Positions 39,729-48,737 of a stretch of 64,000 nucleotides of DNA are shown here, piece by piece (position 1 is the first letter of the stretch; every line of letters begins with the position of its first letter). The notes beneath the pieces were generated by a model, which saw only the letters and a program-made list of their open reading frames with translations, was not told the DNA's origin and made no database searches. The translations under genes and the position numbers were made by a program. Source of the stretch: Rhodospirillales bacterium 24-66-33 (GTDB lineage: Bacteria > Pseudomonadota > Alphaproteobacteria > Reyranellales > Reyranellaceae); contig NCHQ01000005.1 of the NCBI GenBank assembly GCA_002281855.1, forward strand, positions 240,077 through 304,076. Reading direction: 5' to 3'.

Positions 39729-40601
39729 ATGACAGGCAGCGTACGCTACGACTCCGTTTTCCGGCCCGGCCTCTTCGCCGGCCGGGCCATCATCGTCACC
39801 GGTGGCGGCTCCGGCATCGGCCGGTGTACCGCCCATGAGCTGAAATCGCTCGGTGCACGCGTGGCTCTCGTCGGTCGCACGATGGAAAAACTCGAACGGG
39901 TGAGGGAGGAGCTGGGCGATCCTGACACCTTCATCCACTCGGCTGACCTGCGCCGTGAGGACGAGGTCAAGGCGGCGATCGAAGGGGTGATGTCCTGGAG
40001 CGGCCGCATCGACGGGCTGGTGAACAATGCCGGCGGCCAGTTTCCCGCACAGCTGAAGGACATCTCGCTGAACGGCTGGAACGCCGTGGTCGCCAACAAC
40101 ATGACCGCTACCTTTCTCGTCTCCAAGGCGGTCTACCTCGCCTCGATGGAAGCCCATGGCGGTGTCATCGTGAATGTCGGCGCTGACTTCGAACTGGGCA
40201 ATCCCGGCATGGCGCACAACGGAGCTGCCCGCGCCGGCCAGACCAACTTCACCTACAGTGCATCGATCGAATGGGCACATTCGGGGGTCCGCGTGAACTC
40301 CGTCATTCCGGGCTTCATCGCTTCGTCGGGCTTCGACCGTTATCCCGAGCGCGCCCACGAGGCACTGCGTTCGGTGAAAGACCGTATTCCCGCCAAGCGC
40401 CATGGCACGGAGTCCGAGATCGCGGGCGCCATCGTCTATCTGCTGAGCGACGCCGCGGCCTACGTCAGCGGCGCCACGCTGCGGGTCGACGGTGGATTGC
40501 ACAACTATGGCAAATCCACCTTCTATCACGTGCCCGATCACGAGAATTCGAGGCCCTTCAACGGCTTTCCGCTCTACCGGCCGCCAAAGGTCCTGGAGTA
40601 G
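39729..40601 (+). CDS. SDR-family enoyl-CoA reductase-like protein (PECR-like)
   Basis: A 290-residue SDR with the cofactor motif TGGGSGIG (about residues 25-32) and NNAGG. Like human peroxisomal trans-2-enoyl-CoA reductase, it has HNGAARAGQTNF where classical SDRs have YxxxK. This places it in the enoyl/2,4-dienoyl-CoA reductase branch, which reduces unsaturated acyl-CoAs with NADPH. The C-terminus is extended by about 25 residues (HENSRPFNGFPLYR). It lies 27 bp after the ABC permease and may belong to that operon. Confidence 0.82.
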   Translation: MTGSVRYDSVFRPGLFAGRAIIVTGGGSGIGRCTAHELKSLGARVALVGRTMEKLERVREELGDPDTFIHSADLRREDEVKAAIEGVMSWSGRIDGLVNNAGGQFPAQLKDISLNGWNAVVANNMTATFLVSKAVYLASMEAHGGVIVNVGADFELGNPGMAHNGAARAGQTNFTYSASIEWAHSGVRVNSVIPGFIASSGFDRYPERAHEALRSVKDRIPAKRHGTESEIAGAIVYLLSDAAAYVSGATLRVDGGLHNYGKSTFYHVPDHENSRPFNGFPLYRPPKVLE

Positions 40602-40634
40602 GGTGACGTCCCAACCCCAACGACGGAGGAACCG

Positions 40635-41156
40635 ATGCGTATCGCCCCAGTGATGTGCAGCCTGCTCGCTGCAACCGGAGTCGCCGCCTTCTCCTTTTCC
40701 GCCCAGGCCCAGACTGCGAAAGCGTCTCTCAAGGATGCGACAGGCAAGGATGTCGGAACCGTCCAGCTGCTCCAGACGCCGCACGGCGTGCTGCTCAAAA
40801 TGTCGCTGAAGGGCGTGGCGCCCGGCGAGCATGCTTTCCATATCCACGCGGTGGGCAAGTGCGAGGCACCGTTCACCAGCGCCGGCGGTCATTTCAATCC
40901 TGCCTCCAGGAAGCACGGCATGGAGGCGGCCGAAGGTTCTCATGCCGGCGACATGCCCAACCTGTACATCCCGGCCAATGGCGAGCTGAGGATCGACGTC
41001 GCCAACCACATGGTCTCCCTGGCCAAGGGGCAGCCCAATTCGGTGTTCGACGCCGACGGCTCGGCGATCATCATTCATGCCGGCGCCGACGACTACAAGA
41101 CCGACCCGACCGGCAATGCCGGCGACCGCATCGCCTGCGGTGTCATCACGGAGTGA
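40635..41156 (+). CDS. sodC: Periplasmic Cu/Zn superoxide dismutase
   Basis: A 173-residue SodC. The signal peptide ends near SAQAQ (about 26). The metal-ligand motifs are all visible: HAFHIHAVGKC, AGGHFNP, HAGDMPN and IIIHAGADDY. The C-terminal GDRIACGVI keeps the active-site Arg and the second disulfide Cys. It converts superoxide to peroxide and oxygen in the periplasm. GGAGG before ATG 40635 supports the start. It follows the PECR-like gene by 33 bp. Confidence 0.95.
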   Translation: MRIAPVMCSLLAATGVAAFSFSAQAQTAKASLKDATGKDVGTVQLLQTPHGVLLKMSLKGVAPGEHAFHIHAVGKCEAPFTSAGGHFNPASRKHGMEAAEGSHAGDMPNLYIPANGELRIDVANHMVSLAKGQPNSVFDADGSAIIIHAGADDYKTDPTGNAGDRIACGVITE

Positions 41157-41216
41157 CCTGAAGACTTCGTCCGCGGCAGCGGGCGAGGGCGCGTATTCCT
41201 AGCTGGAGCTGATTGA

Positions 41217-42254
41217 ATGGACCTGTCCCGTTTCCCGCGTCGTATCTACACCAACGCGCCCACGCCCATCGAACCCCTGCCGCACTTCACCAAGGCCCTC
41301 GCCGCCAGCTGCCCGGGCGGCGCAGGCCCCGAGGTGTGGATCAAGCGCGACGACATGCTGGGTCTCTTCCCCGGCGGCAACAAGACCCGCAAGCTCGAGT
41401 TCCTGGCGGGCGAGGCGATTGCCCAGGGCTGCGACACGCTCGTCACCTGCGGCGCGCCGCAATCCAACCATTGCCGCATCACGCTTTCCGCAGCGGTGAA
41501 GGAAGGCCTGAAGTGCCGCTTCGTGATCGAGGAGCGCGTTCCCGGCAGCTACAAGAAGGAAGCCAGCGGCAACAACTTCATGTTCGAGCTGATGGGCGTC
41601 GAGGCGATCACCGTCGTTCCCGGCGGCACCAGCATGGCCGAGGCGATGTCGAGGGTTGCCCAGGAAGTCGCCTCGCTCGGCCGCAAGGCCTATGTGATTC
41701 CCGGTGGCGGTTCGAACGCCATCGGCGGCCTGGGCTATGTCGCCTGTGTGCAGGAGATGCAGGTCCAGTGGCTCGACATGGGCTTCTCCCCCGACGCCGT
41801 GGTGGTGGGCTCGGGCAGTTCGGGTACCCATGGCGGGATGGTCGCGGGCTTCCTCGGCAACAACATCAAGGTCCCGCTGATCGGCGTCGGCGTCAGCCGC
41901 GATCCCGCCGACCAAGAGCCGCTGGTGCTGAAGGAAGCGCAGGCGGTCATCGACCTGCTGGGCCTCGACATCAAGGTGCCGGCGTCGGCGGTGAAGAGCT
42001 TCGGCGGCTTCTGGCAGCCGAAGTACTCGGTGCCGAACAAGAAGATGGTCGAGGCCGTCCAGATGCTGGCCCGGACCGAGGGCATCCTGCTCGATCCCGT
42101 CTACACCGGAAAGATCATGGCCGGCCTGATCGGCCTGGCACGCCAGGGCCACTTCAAGCCCGGCGCCAAGGTGCTGTTCATCCACACCGGCGGCCTGCCG
42201 TCGCTGCACGTCTACGAGGATGTCGTGCTGGGCCGCACCGAGCTTGCGGACTGA
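41217..42254 (+). CDS. D-cysteine desulfhydrase / ACC deaminase-family PLP enzyme
   Basis: A 345-residue fold type II PLP enzyme. The PLP lysine lies in GGNKTRKLE (about 53-61). CGAPQSNHCR is the conserved substrate segment and GSGSSGTHGG binds the PLP phosphate. Relatives are D-cysteine desulfhydrase (DcyD), ACC deaminase and L-cysteate sulfo-lyase (CuyA). The FPGGNKTRKLEFL context fits DcyD/CuyA best. It would release sulfide or sulfite plus ammonia and pyruvate. Cytosolic. The start codon ATG 41217 follows TAGCTGGAGC, a fair ribosome-binding site. Confidence 0.85.
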   Translation: MDLSRFPRRIYTNAPTPIEPLPHFTKALAASCPGGAGPEVWIKRDDMLGLFPGGNKTRKLEFLAGEAIAQGCDTLVTCGAPQSNHCRITLSAAVKEGLKCRFVIEERVPGSYKKEASGNNFMFELMGVEAITVVPGGTSMAEAMSRVAQEVASLGRKAYVIPGGGSNAIGGLGYVACVQEMQVQWLDMGFSPDAVVVGSGSSGTHGGMVAGFLGNNIKVPLIGVGVSRDPADQEPLVLKEAQAVIDLLGLDIKVPASAVKSFGGFWQPKYSVPNKKMVEAVQMLARTEGILLDPVYTGKIMAGLIGLARQGHFKPGAKVLFIHTGGLPSLHVYEDVVLGRTELAD

Positions 42255-42351
42255 TGCGCCGGGCGGGGATCCCGCGCCGGCCATGATCCGACAGCCCTCT
42301 CCACCGTAAAAGGGGTGCACCGGCATCGCTGCCGGGAAAGGGTCGGGCTGG

Positions 42352-42735
42352 ATGGGTGCCGCTTCGGTGGTCGGGAAGCGCGCGGTACAGACGAGCTTTG
42401 CAGTGGCCGGAATCGTGCCGGTCGTTGCGGGCCTGTGGGGCGTGTTTCATCCGCTTGCGGGATCGCTGGGTTCGGAACTGAACCATGGCCGCTATCTTTC
42501 GGGCTTGTTGCTCGCCATCGGGCTTGTCTTCTGGGCGTCGATCCCCGACATCGAGCGGCGGACGGCGAGCATCCGTGTGCTGACGGTCGTCGTGGTGATC
42601 GGCGGCGTCTGCCGCCTGCTGGGTGTGATGATGGGCGACCCGCTGTCGCTGCCGGTGGCGGGAGCGCTGGCGATGGAATTGGCTGTCACGCCCCTGCTGT
42701 GTTTCTGGCAGTCGCGCCTGATGCCGCGCCGTTGA
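42352..42735 (+). CDS. DUF4345 domain membrane protein
   Basis: A 127-residue protein with four hydrophobic helices. The NHGRYLSGLLLAIGLVFWASIP segment is characteristic of the DUF4345 family: its loop-and-helix pattern with NHxRYLSG is the main hallmark. Function is unknown. It stands alone, about 100 bp after the desulfhydrase, and precedes the AsmA-like gene by 75 bp. Confidence 0.78.
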   Translation: MGAASVVGKRAVQTSFAVAGIVPVVAGLWGVFHPLAGSLGSELNHGRYLSGLLLAIGLVFWASIPDIERRTASIRVLTVVVVIGGVCRLLGVMMGDPLSLPVAGALAMELAVTPLLCFWQSRLMPRR

Positions 42736-42810
42736 ACCACGGCTGAGAAGATCCGAGCCATCCCAGGCTCCGCCGATGCAACCGCAGCGAGATGGTTCCG
42801 TTCCCTTTGG

Positions 42811-44718
42811 ATGAAACGTGCCGTCAAGATCCTCGGTTGGACGACTGGCATCTTCATCGGTCTTGCACTGATCGCCGCAGGCACGATCTATTTCGTCGCG
42901 ACCTCGGACTATCTTCGCGGCCAGCTCGAAGGCCGCGCCAGCGAGATGACCGGGCGCAAGACCCAAATTGCCAGGGTTGCCGTCGAGTGGGGGTGGACCT
43001 CGAACCTAAAGCTCGAGGGGATCGAGATCGCCAACGCCCAGTGGGGCAAGGCGCCCTACATGCTCAAGGTCGACCAGGTCGACGTCGACATCCGGCTCTG
43101 GCCGCTTCTGGGCGGCAATCTGGTCCTTCCCCGTGTCGTGCTGCGCAAGCCCGAAGTCCAGATCGAGACGGGCGACAAGGAACAGCTCAACTGGAGCATG
43201 GACGAGACGCCGGTCGTCACGGGTGCGGCCAAGGCGCTCGAACCCGACAACCGCTTCGATGCGCCGGTGATCGGCAGGCTGGAGATCACCGAGGGCAAGC
43301 TGGGTTACCGCGATCCCAAGCGGAAGCTGGAACTCGACGGCACGGTCTCGACGGCCACCGGCAAGGCGGAGGACGCGGCCGAACTGTCGCTGAAGGGCAA
43401 GCTGGAGGGCCAGGCGCTCGAAGTGCGCTTCGTCGGGGGCTCCGTGCTGATGCTGCGCGACACCGATCAGCCCTATCCGCTCGACCTCGACGTGTCCTTC
43501 GGAGGGACCAAGCTGAAGATGAAGGGGACTGTGCAGGATCCCTTCAAGTGGACGGGCGCAAATGTCGACCTCACGCTTTCCGGTCCCAACCTTTCAGACA
43601 TCTATCCGCTTCTGGGCATTCCGGGGCCGCCTACGCCGCCTTACACGATCACGGGCAAACTGGAACGCGAGACCGGCCTCTGGAAGTTCGTCCAGTCCAA
43701 ATGGCGGGTGGGAGAAAGCGATCTGACGGGCGAAGTCACGATCGACGAGCGGCGAAAGCCCGCGTTTCTGACGGCCAAGCTCGTGTCGCAGAAGCTCGTC
43801 TTCGAGGACCTGGCGCCTCTGGTGGGCGCGACGCCCGCGCGCAAGACCAATGTCTCGGCCAAGCAGGCCCAGACACAGGCTCAGCTCGAAGCGTCGGGCG
43901 ATCTGTTCCCTAACGTACCGCTGCAGGTCGAGAAGTTGCGCGCGATGAACATGGACGTGACTCTGGACGCCAAGCGGGTCATCGCGCCGCCCTGGTTGCC
44001 GGTCCAGGCGCTGGCTTTCCGCGTCCTGATCCAGGATGGCAACGCTACGGTCAAGCCGCTCACGCTGTCGGTGATGGGCGGCGGGACGATCGCGGGCGAG
44101 ATGGCTATCGATGCGCGCACGGACGATCCAAAGGTGAAAGCCAACCTCAGGGCGACCGACATCGAACTGAAGAACTTCTTCCGCCAGTCCCGCTACTTCG
44201 ACGCCACGCAAGGCAAGATCCAGGGAAGGGTGGTGCTTGCCGGCAACGGTCGTTCGCTCGCGCAGGTCATGGGTACTGCCAACGGACATATGGCGTTTGC
44301 GCTCGGAGGCGGTTCGGTCAGCAGCCTGATGGTGAGCCTGGCGGGCCTGCAGATCTTCGATGCGCTGGTGCTGTATGTCACCGGCGACAACCGCATACCC
44401 ATCAAATGCGCCGTGAGTCGTCTCAACTTCCAGCAGGGCAACGTCGCGTTCGACCGGACCCTGCTGGATACCCAGAAGTCCGTTCTGCACGTGAAGGGAC
44501 AGCTCTCCCTCAAGAGCCAGGCTCTCAAGGCCGAAATCGACTCGGATCCGAAGAGCTTCGATCTGCTCGACCTTCACGGCGCGGTGATGATCCAGGGCAA
44601 GCTGCGCACGCCGCAGGTTTCGCTCGGTCGCGTGATCCCCATTCCGACTCCGGTCTTCGGGAATGCCAAGGACGTGCCGTGCGCGGGTCTCACCCAGGAA
44701 GTTCTGTCCGCTCCATGA
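42811..44718 (+). CDS. AsmA-family protein
   Basis: A 635-residue envelope protein. One N-terminal TM helix (about 7-29) anchors it, and the rest is predicted periplasmic and beta-rich. The N-terminal AsmA signature (RKTQIARVAVEWGWTSNLKLE) and the C-terminal AsmA-like domain (about 380-560, with GNGRSLAQVMGTANG) are both visible. AsmA proteins have been linked to lipid transport across the periplasm and outer-membrane assembly. The frame begins at ATG 42811. Confidence 0.9.
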   Translation: MKRAVKILGWTTGIFIGLALIAAGTIYFVATSDYLRGQLEGRASEMTGRKTQIARVAVEWGWTSNLKLEGIEIANAQWGKAPYMLKVDQVDVDIRLWPLLGGNLVLPRVVLRKPEVQIETGDKEQLNWSMDETPVVTGAAKALEPDNRFDAPVIGRLEITEGKLGYRDPKRKLELDGTVSTATGKAEDAAELSLKGKLEGQALEVRFVGGSVLMLRDTDQPYPLDLDVSFGGTKLKMKGTVQDPFKWTGANVDLTLSGPNLSDIYPLLGIPGPPTPPYTITGKLERETGLWKFVQSKWRVGESDLTGEVTIDERRKPAFLTAKLVSQKLVFEDLAPLVGATPARKTNVSAKQAQTQAQLEASGDLFPNVPLQVEKLRAMNMDVTLDAKRVIAPPWLPVQALAFRVLIQDGNATVKPLTLSVMGGGTIAGEMAIDARTDDPKVKANLRATDIELKNFFRQSRYFDATQGKIQGRVVLAGNGRSLAQVMGTANGHMAFALGGGSVSSLMVSLAGLQIFDALVLYVTGDNRIPIKCAVSRLNFQQGNVAFDRTLLDTQKSVLHVKGQLSLKSQALKAEIDSDPKSFDLLDLHGAVMIQGKLRTPQVSLGRVIPIPTPVFGNAKDVPCAGLTQEVLSAP

Positions 44719-44862
44719 ACGCCTGCCTCCAGCACCGGAATGAGCGCTTGCCGCGGGAGCGCCGAGCGCCCATCTAAGAACGGTATTCGGCGACGTCTGC
44801 GTCGGCGCCTCCTTATTCCGAAGCATCCGATGATGCCTCGAAGCGCAAGACGAGGTTGCGAC

Positions 44863-45153
44863 ATGACCATTGAACGAAAAGCCGATCCTCCGCGTACGCC
44901 CCAGGCCGTCCTGACCCCTGACGAGGAGGTCACCCTCCGGCGGGTCGCTTTCGGCCAGTCCGACGTGCGGGCGATGCGCGCCCAGGATCTGACCCGGTTG
45001 CGCCATCTGCGCTTGATCCAGGACAGCAAGGACGGGCCCTGCCTCACAGTCAGCGGCCGTCAGCGCTTCGACGAGCTTCCGAAGGCAATGCTGATGGACA
45101 AGGGTCCCAAGGACCTGATGTCGGCGATGGCCAAGGTTTTCAAGACGAACTGA
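44863..45153 (+). CDS. Small cytoplasmic protein of unknown function
   Basis: A 96-residue protein, charged and helical. The central LTPDEEVTLRRVAFGQ and DLTRLRHLRLIQDSKDGPCLTVSGRQRFDEL-type layout (about 16-72) resembles a small winged-helix fold, but no family is recognised with certainty. GAGG 7 bases before ATG 44863 supports the start. A GC-rich hairpin lies 21 bp after the stop codon. Confidence 0.6.
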   Translation: MTIERKADPPRTPQAVLTPDEEVTLRRVAFGQSDVRAMRAQDLTRLRHLRLIQDSKDGPCLTVSGRQRFDELPKAMLMDKGPKDLMSAMAKVFKTN

Positions 45154-45173
45154 GACGACCGCAAAATGCGAAA

Positions 45174-45201
45174 GGCCCCGTCCCTTTGCAGGAACGGGGC
45201 C
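45174..45201 (+). terminator. GC-rich hairpin terminator
   Basis: GGCCCCGT (45174-45181) pairs with ACGGGGCC (45194-45201) over a 12-base loop, just after the small protein gene ending at 45153. No strong T-run follows. It also faces the convergent cold shock gene ending at 45293. Confidence 0.5.
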
Positions 45202-45292
45202 GTATCGCGTTGCCGCTCCCGCCGCGCGCCCCAGTACATCCGTGGTGGCGCGCAGGAAGGAGGGCGGCCGCCGTGTTACCGGCGGCCCGTGA

Positions 45293-45511
45293 TCAGGATG
45301 CGGCCTTGAGGTTTTCCGCCGCCATCTTGCCGCTCTTGCGGTCGGCGACCAGCTCGAACTCGAGCTTCTGCCCCTCGCTCAGCATGCTCATGCCCGCGCG
45401 CTCGACCGCGCTGATGTGCACGAAGGCGTCGGTGCCGCCATTGTCCGGCTGAATGAAGCCGAAGCCCTTCTGAACGTTAAACCACTTCACGGTTCCCGTA
45501 GTCGTTGTCAT
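45293..45511 (-). CDS. Cold shock domain protein
   Basis: A 72-residue CspA-type OB-fold protein. RNP1 is KGFGFIQP and RNP2 is DAFVHIS, both complete. It is a nucleic-acid chaperone in the cytoplasm. GGGGTCTCCC precedes ATG 45511. It is divergent from the acyl desaturase at 45776 across a 264-bp gap; cold-responsive control of both is plausible. It is distinct from, and about 13 kb away from, the csp gene at 32432. Confidence 0.94.
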   Translation of the reverse strand: MTTTTGTVKWFNVQKGFGFIQPDNGGTDAFVHISAVERAGMSMLSEGQKLEFELVADRKSGKMAAENLKAAS

Positions 45512-45775
45512 GGGAGACCCCTTTTCTATTTTGGATATGCGAGTCCATGCGCTCATTCCGCGTTTGAACAAGCGGAAGCGCGCTGGAGCCCGTCGAAATT
45601 GCACTGGCTTTCGGGATCAAGTGTCGTGGAGCGGGCCGCTGAACAAAGCCGGCGGGCGCGGACCAAATCAGATGTCCGTGTATCGACGAGCTTCATATGG
45701 TCCCTTGTTCCGACACTATCAAGGCCCAAATACAACTGGTCCTCGCATCGTGGCGAAGGACGGAGGTAGGTGTTC
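45512..45775. other. Divergent regulatory gap between csp and desaturase genes
   Basis: 264 bases hold no gene. They must contain the leader and promoter of the minus-strand csp gene and the promoter of the desaturase. CCTTG...CAAGG (5-bp arms) occurs near 45714-45734; no confident promoter boxes are seen. Confidence 0.35.
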
Positions 45776-46810
45776 ATGGAGCCTCACTCTTTCCCCGACC
45801 CCATCGATGCCGAGTTGCGCACTGCTGCCGGCTCGTTCGCACATCCTTCTGAGGCACAAAGCCTCCTGCAGCTCGCGACTTCATTCGGACCCTTTCTCGC
45901 GGGCTGCGCGGCCATGTACGTCGCGTGCGGCATATCTCCGTGGCTCGTGCTTGCCCTCGCCATACCGACCGGCGCATTCATGGTGCGCGTGTTCATCGTT
46001 CAGCACGATTGCGGGCACGGCTCGTTCTTCAGCTCGCGTCGCGCCAACATAATCGTCGGCCGCCTGTGCAGCCTGTGCACCTTCACGCCTTTCGCGAGCT
46101 GGCGCCGCCAGCATGCGCAGCATCATGCCGAATGGAACAATCTCGATCGCGGCGATCGCGGTAGCGACATCTATTCCTCCTGCCTCACCGTGCGCGCCTA
46201 TCTCGCTTTGTCACCCCGCCAGAGGTTCTTCCACCGTCTTGTCCGCCATCCATTGATCGCCAACTTCCTGCTGCCGCCTCTGGTGTTCGTACTGCTCTAC
46301 CGCCTGCCATTCGACACGCCGCGGGCGTGGGTGCGGGAGCGCCGGTCGGTCCTTCTCACCAATGCGAGCCTCGTGGCCTTGTTCGCGACCCTCGTTCTGC
46401 TGCTGGGCTGGCGCGACGTGCTGCTGGTGCATTTGTCGATCATGGTCGTGGCGTCGATCCTCGGCGTGTGGCTGTTCACCTTGCAGCATCGCTTCCCGGG
46501 CGCGCAGTGGAGCGGTCGTGGCGCCTGGCGCTACGTCGATGCCGCGATGGACGGATCGTCCTGGTTCGACCTGCCGCTCGTCCTGCGCTGGTTCACCGGC
46601 AATATCGGTTTCCATCACGTGCATCATCTCAACCAGCGTATTCCGAACTACCGGCTGCCGCAGGCTCACGAGGCAGCTCAAAAGGTGCGCGCCGTGTCGC
46701 CGCTCAGCCTGCGTGCGGGCCTCGCGGCGCCACGCCTCACGCTGTGGGACGAAGCATCCAGCCGCCTGGTTCGCTTCTGCGACGTGGCGCGGCTGGAGAC
46801 GCCTGCCTGA
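45776..46810 (+). CDS. Membrane fatty acid (acyl) desaturase
   Basis: A 344-residue di-iron membrane desaturase. The three histidine boxes are H77DCGH81, H113AQHH117 and HHVHH (about 273-277). Hydrophobic segments flank them. It inserts double bonds in acyl chains using O2 and electrons from ferredoxin or a similar donor, which keeps membranes fluid in the cold. GGAGG nine bases before ATG 45776 decides the start over GTG 45770. The CoA-transferase follows after 42 bp. Confidence 0.9.
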   Translation: MEPHSFPDPIDAELRTAAGSFAHPSEAQSLLQLATSFGPFLAGCAAMYVACGISPWLVLALAIPTGAFMVRVFIVQHDCGHGSFFSSRRANIIVGRLCSLCTFTPFASWRRQHAQHHAEWNNLDRGDRGSDIYSSCLTVRAYLALSPRQRFFHRLVRHPLIANFLLPPLVFVLLYRLPFDTPRAWVRERRSVLLTNASLVALFATLVLLLGWRDVLLVHLSIMVVASILGVWLFTLQHRFPGAQWSGRGAWRYVDAAMDGSSWFDLPLVLRWFTGNIGFHHVHHLNQRIPNYRLPQAHEAAQKVRAVSPLSLRAGLAAPRLTLWDEASSRLVRFCDVARLETPA

Positions 46811-46852
46811 ACTTGCTCTAGCGTGGGCCCCTCACAGAGGAGCCCCCCGTCG

Positions 46853-48070
46853 ATGTCTGTTCCCCACGGCCCGCTTCAGGGCGTCAAGGTCGTCTCCTGC
46901 TCCACCGCGCAGGCGGGCACCGTGCCCTGGATGCTGATGGCCGATCTCGGCGCCGACGTGATCAAGATCGAATCGCCCCAGGGCGGCGACCCATCGCGCC
47001 GCATGACTGTGCTGCCCGGCATGGGCAGCACCTTCTTCGAGACCAACAATCGCGGCGTGAAGAGCGTGACGCTGAACCTAAAGAGCGAGGAAGGGCGCGC
47101 GATCCTGCACGAGCTCGTCGCCAAGGCCGACATCTTCGGCCAGAATTTCCGACCCGGCGCCGCAGAGAAGAACGGCTTCGGCTGGGAGGAGCTGCGCAAG
47201 GTCAATCCGAAGCTCGTCTACGTCTCGATCTCGGGCTACGGCCCCGACGGACCGCATGCCGGGTTGCCGGGCACCGATTCGATGGCGCAGGCGCTGGGTG
47301 GCATCGCCGAGGCCTATTCCATGCCGGGCCAGAAGATGCGGACCGGTGTCGTGTCGGTCGCCGACGAGACCTGCGCCATCCTGGCGTTCGGCGGCGCGCT
47401 GGCGGCACTGACGCACGCACGCGCCGCGGGCGTCGGCCAGAAGATCGATCTCTCTTTGCTGGGCGGCCAGATCCGTCTGATGGGGTGGACGCTCCAGACG
47501 GCGATGTGGCGCGACCGCAATCCGGTCACCGGGCAGGCCCGCGTCACCGGCACGCGCGAGCGGCCGGGCATCAGTGCGAGCTTCGACGATCGCGACGGCA
47601 AGCCGCTGGTCTTCCAGATCACCGGCCCGGAGGACTGGAAGGAGGCGATGACGTCGCTCGGCTTCCACGAGGCGCTGGAGGAGGCGGGCTTCGCCGACCT
47701 CGGCGTCATCATCGACAACGACCCCAAACGCATCGAGCTTCTTGCCACGCTCGACGCGCTGTTCGCCACCGGGACGCGCGAGGACTGGGTCCGAAGGCTG
47801 CGCAGCGCCGACATCGTGTCGGCGCCGATCAACACGCTCCTCGAAGCCTCCAACGATCCCGACGTCGTGGCCAACGGTTACGTCACAGAGGTCGAGTATC
47901 CCAAGCTCGGCAGGAAGCTGAAGGTCCATGGCACACCGTGGAAATTTTCCGAGACGCCGGCCAGGCCGGGCATCGCGCCGGAGCTCGGAGAACACAACGA
48001 CGTGATCCTGGGCGAGCTGGGCTATGGCGCGGCCGAACTGGCCGATCTGCGTGCGCGCAAGATCATCTGA
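46853..48070 (+). CDS. CaiB/BaiF family III CoA-transferase
   Basis: A 405-residue family III CoA-transferase. The catalytic Asp142 lies in LPGTDSMAQALGG, and the N-terminal ADLGADVIKIESPQGGDPSR is the usual signature. Enzymes of this type move CoA between carboxylic acids (carnitine, oxalate, mesaconate and others); the acid here is unknown. AGAGGAG lies upstream of ATG 46853. The DUF1348 gene follows by 21 bp. Confidence 0.92.
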   Translation: MSVPHGPLQGVKVVSCSTAQAGTVPWMLMADLGADVIKIESPQGGDPSRRMTVLPGMGSTFFETNNRGVKSVTLNLKSEEGRAILHELVAKADIFGQNFRPGAAEKNGFGWEELRKVNPKLVYVSISGYGPDGPHAGLPGTDSMAQALGGIAEAYSMPGQKMRTGVVSVADETCAILAFGGALAALTHARAAGVGQKIDLSLLGGQIRLMGWTLQTAMWRDRNPVTGQARVTGTRERPGISASFDDRDGKPLVFQITGPEDWKEAMTSLGFHEALEEAGFADLGVIIDNDPKRIELLATLDALFATGTREDWVRRLRSADIVSAPINTLLEASNDPDVVANGYVTEVEYPKLGRKLKVHGTPWKFSETPARPGIAPELGEHNDVILGELGYGAAELADLRARKII

Positions 48071-48091
48071 CAGAGGCCCGAGGAGCACGCA

Positions 48092-48556
48092 ATGTCACGT
48101 CCACCCTTGCCGCCTTTCACCGAGCAGACCGCGACCGAGAAGGTCCGGCTTGCCGAGGATGGCTGGAACGGCCGCGATCCGGCCAAGGTCGCACTCGCCT
48201 ATACGCCGGACAGTCAGTGGCGCAATCGCGCGGAGTTCCTTCAAGGCCGCGAAGCCATAGAAGCCTTCCTCACGCGCAAGTGGGCGCGCGAGCTCGACTA
48301 TCGCCTGATCAAGGAGCTCTGGACCTTTGCCGGCAATCGCATCGCCGTGCGCTTCGCCTACGAGTTCCATGACGATAGCGGCACATGGTTCCGCGCCTAT
48401 GGCAACGAGAACTGGGAATTCGATGCCGACGGGCTGATGCGACGGCGTATCGCCAGCATCAACGAACATCCGATCGGCGACGCAGACCGCAAGTTCCATT
48501 GGCCGCTCGGCCGCCGGCCTGACGATCACCCGGGGCTTAGTGCGTTCGGCTTCTGA
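48092..48556 (+). CDS. DUF1348 / NTF2-like protein
   Basis: A 154-residue NTF2-fold protein of the DUF1348 family. The [19 protein letters not shown] and [24 protein letters not shown] segments near the N-terminal half are characteristic. Members are cytosolic alpha+beta cone proteins with unclear, possibly hydrolytic or isomerase, roles. It follows the CoA-transferase by 21 bp and may work in the same pathway. Confidence 0.85.
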   Translation: MSRPPLPPFTEQTATEKVRLAEDGWNGRDPAKVALAYTPDSQWRNRAEFLQGREAIEAFLTRKWARELDYRLIKELWTFAGNRIAVRFAYEFHDDSGTWFRAYGNENWEFDADGLMRRRIASINEHPIGDADRKFHWPLGRRPDDHPGLSAFGF

Positions 48557-48624
48557 TCGGAGCCTGCCGATGCTGCGGCCGCGAAGAGCAGCCCTGCCGC
48601 AATCGCACGACTCCTGAAGTGCAT
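48526..48624 (-). CDS. Possible 32-residue secreted peptide
   Basis: A minus-strand frame from ATG 48624 encodes a short peptide. It has a basic start, a hydrophobic core ([12 protein letters not shown]) and a 12-residue polar tail, like a bare signal peptide. No clear ribosome-binding site is seen, and it overlaps the 3' end of the DUF1348 gene by 31 bp. It may be a gene remnant or chance. Confidence 0.15.
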   Translation of the reverse strand: MHFRSRAIAAGLLFAAAASAGSDQKPNALSPG

Positions 48625-48737
48625 CACTGCAGGTCACCCCGGCGATTTTCTGCCGATGACGCCGCGTGCGTGTTCCTCTAGGCTTCGCTCAACGCAGGGT
48701 AAAAGCCCGCGACTGAAAAGCGTCTGGAGGAAACAGC

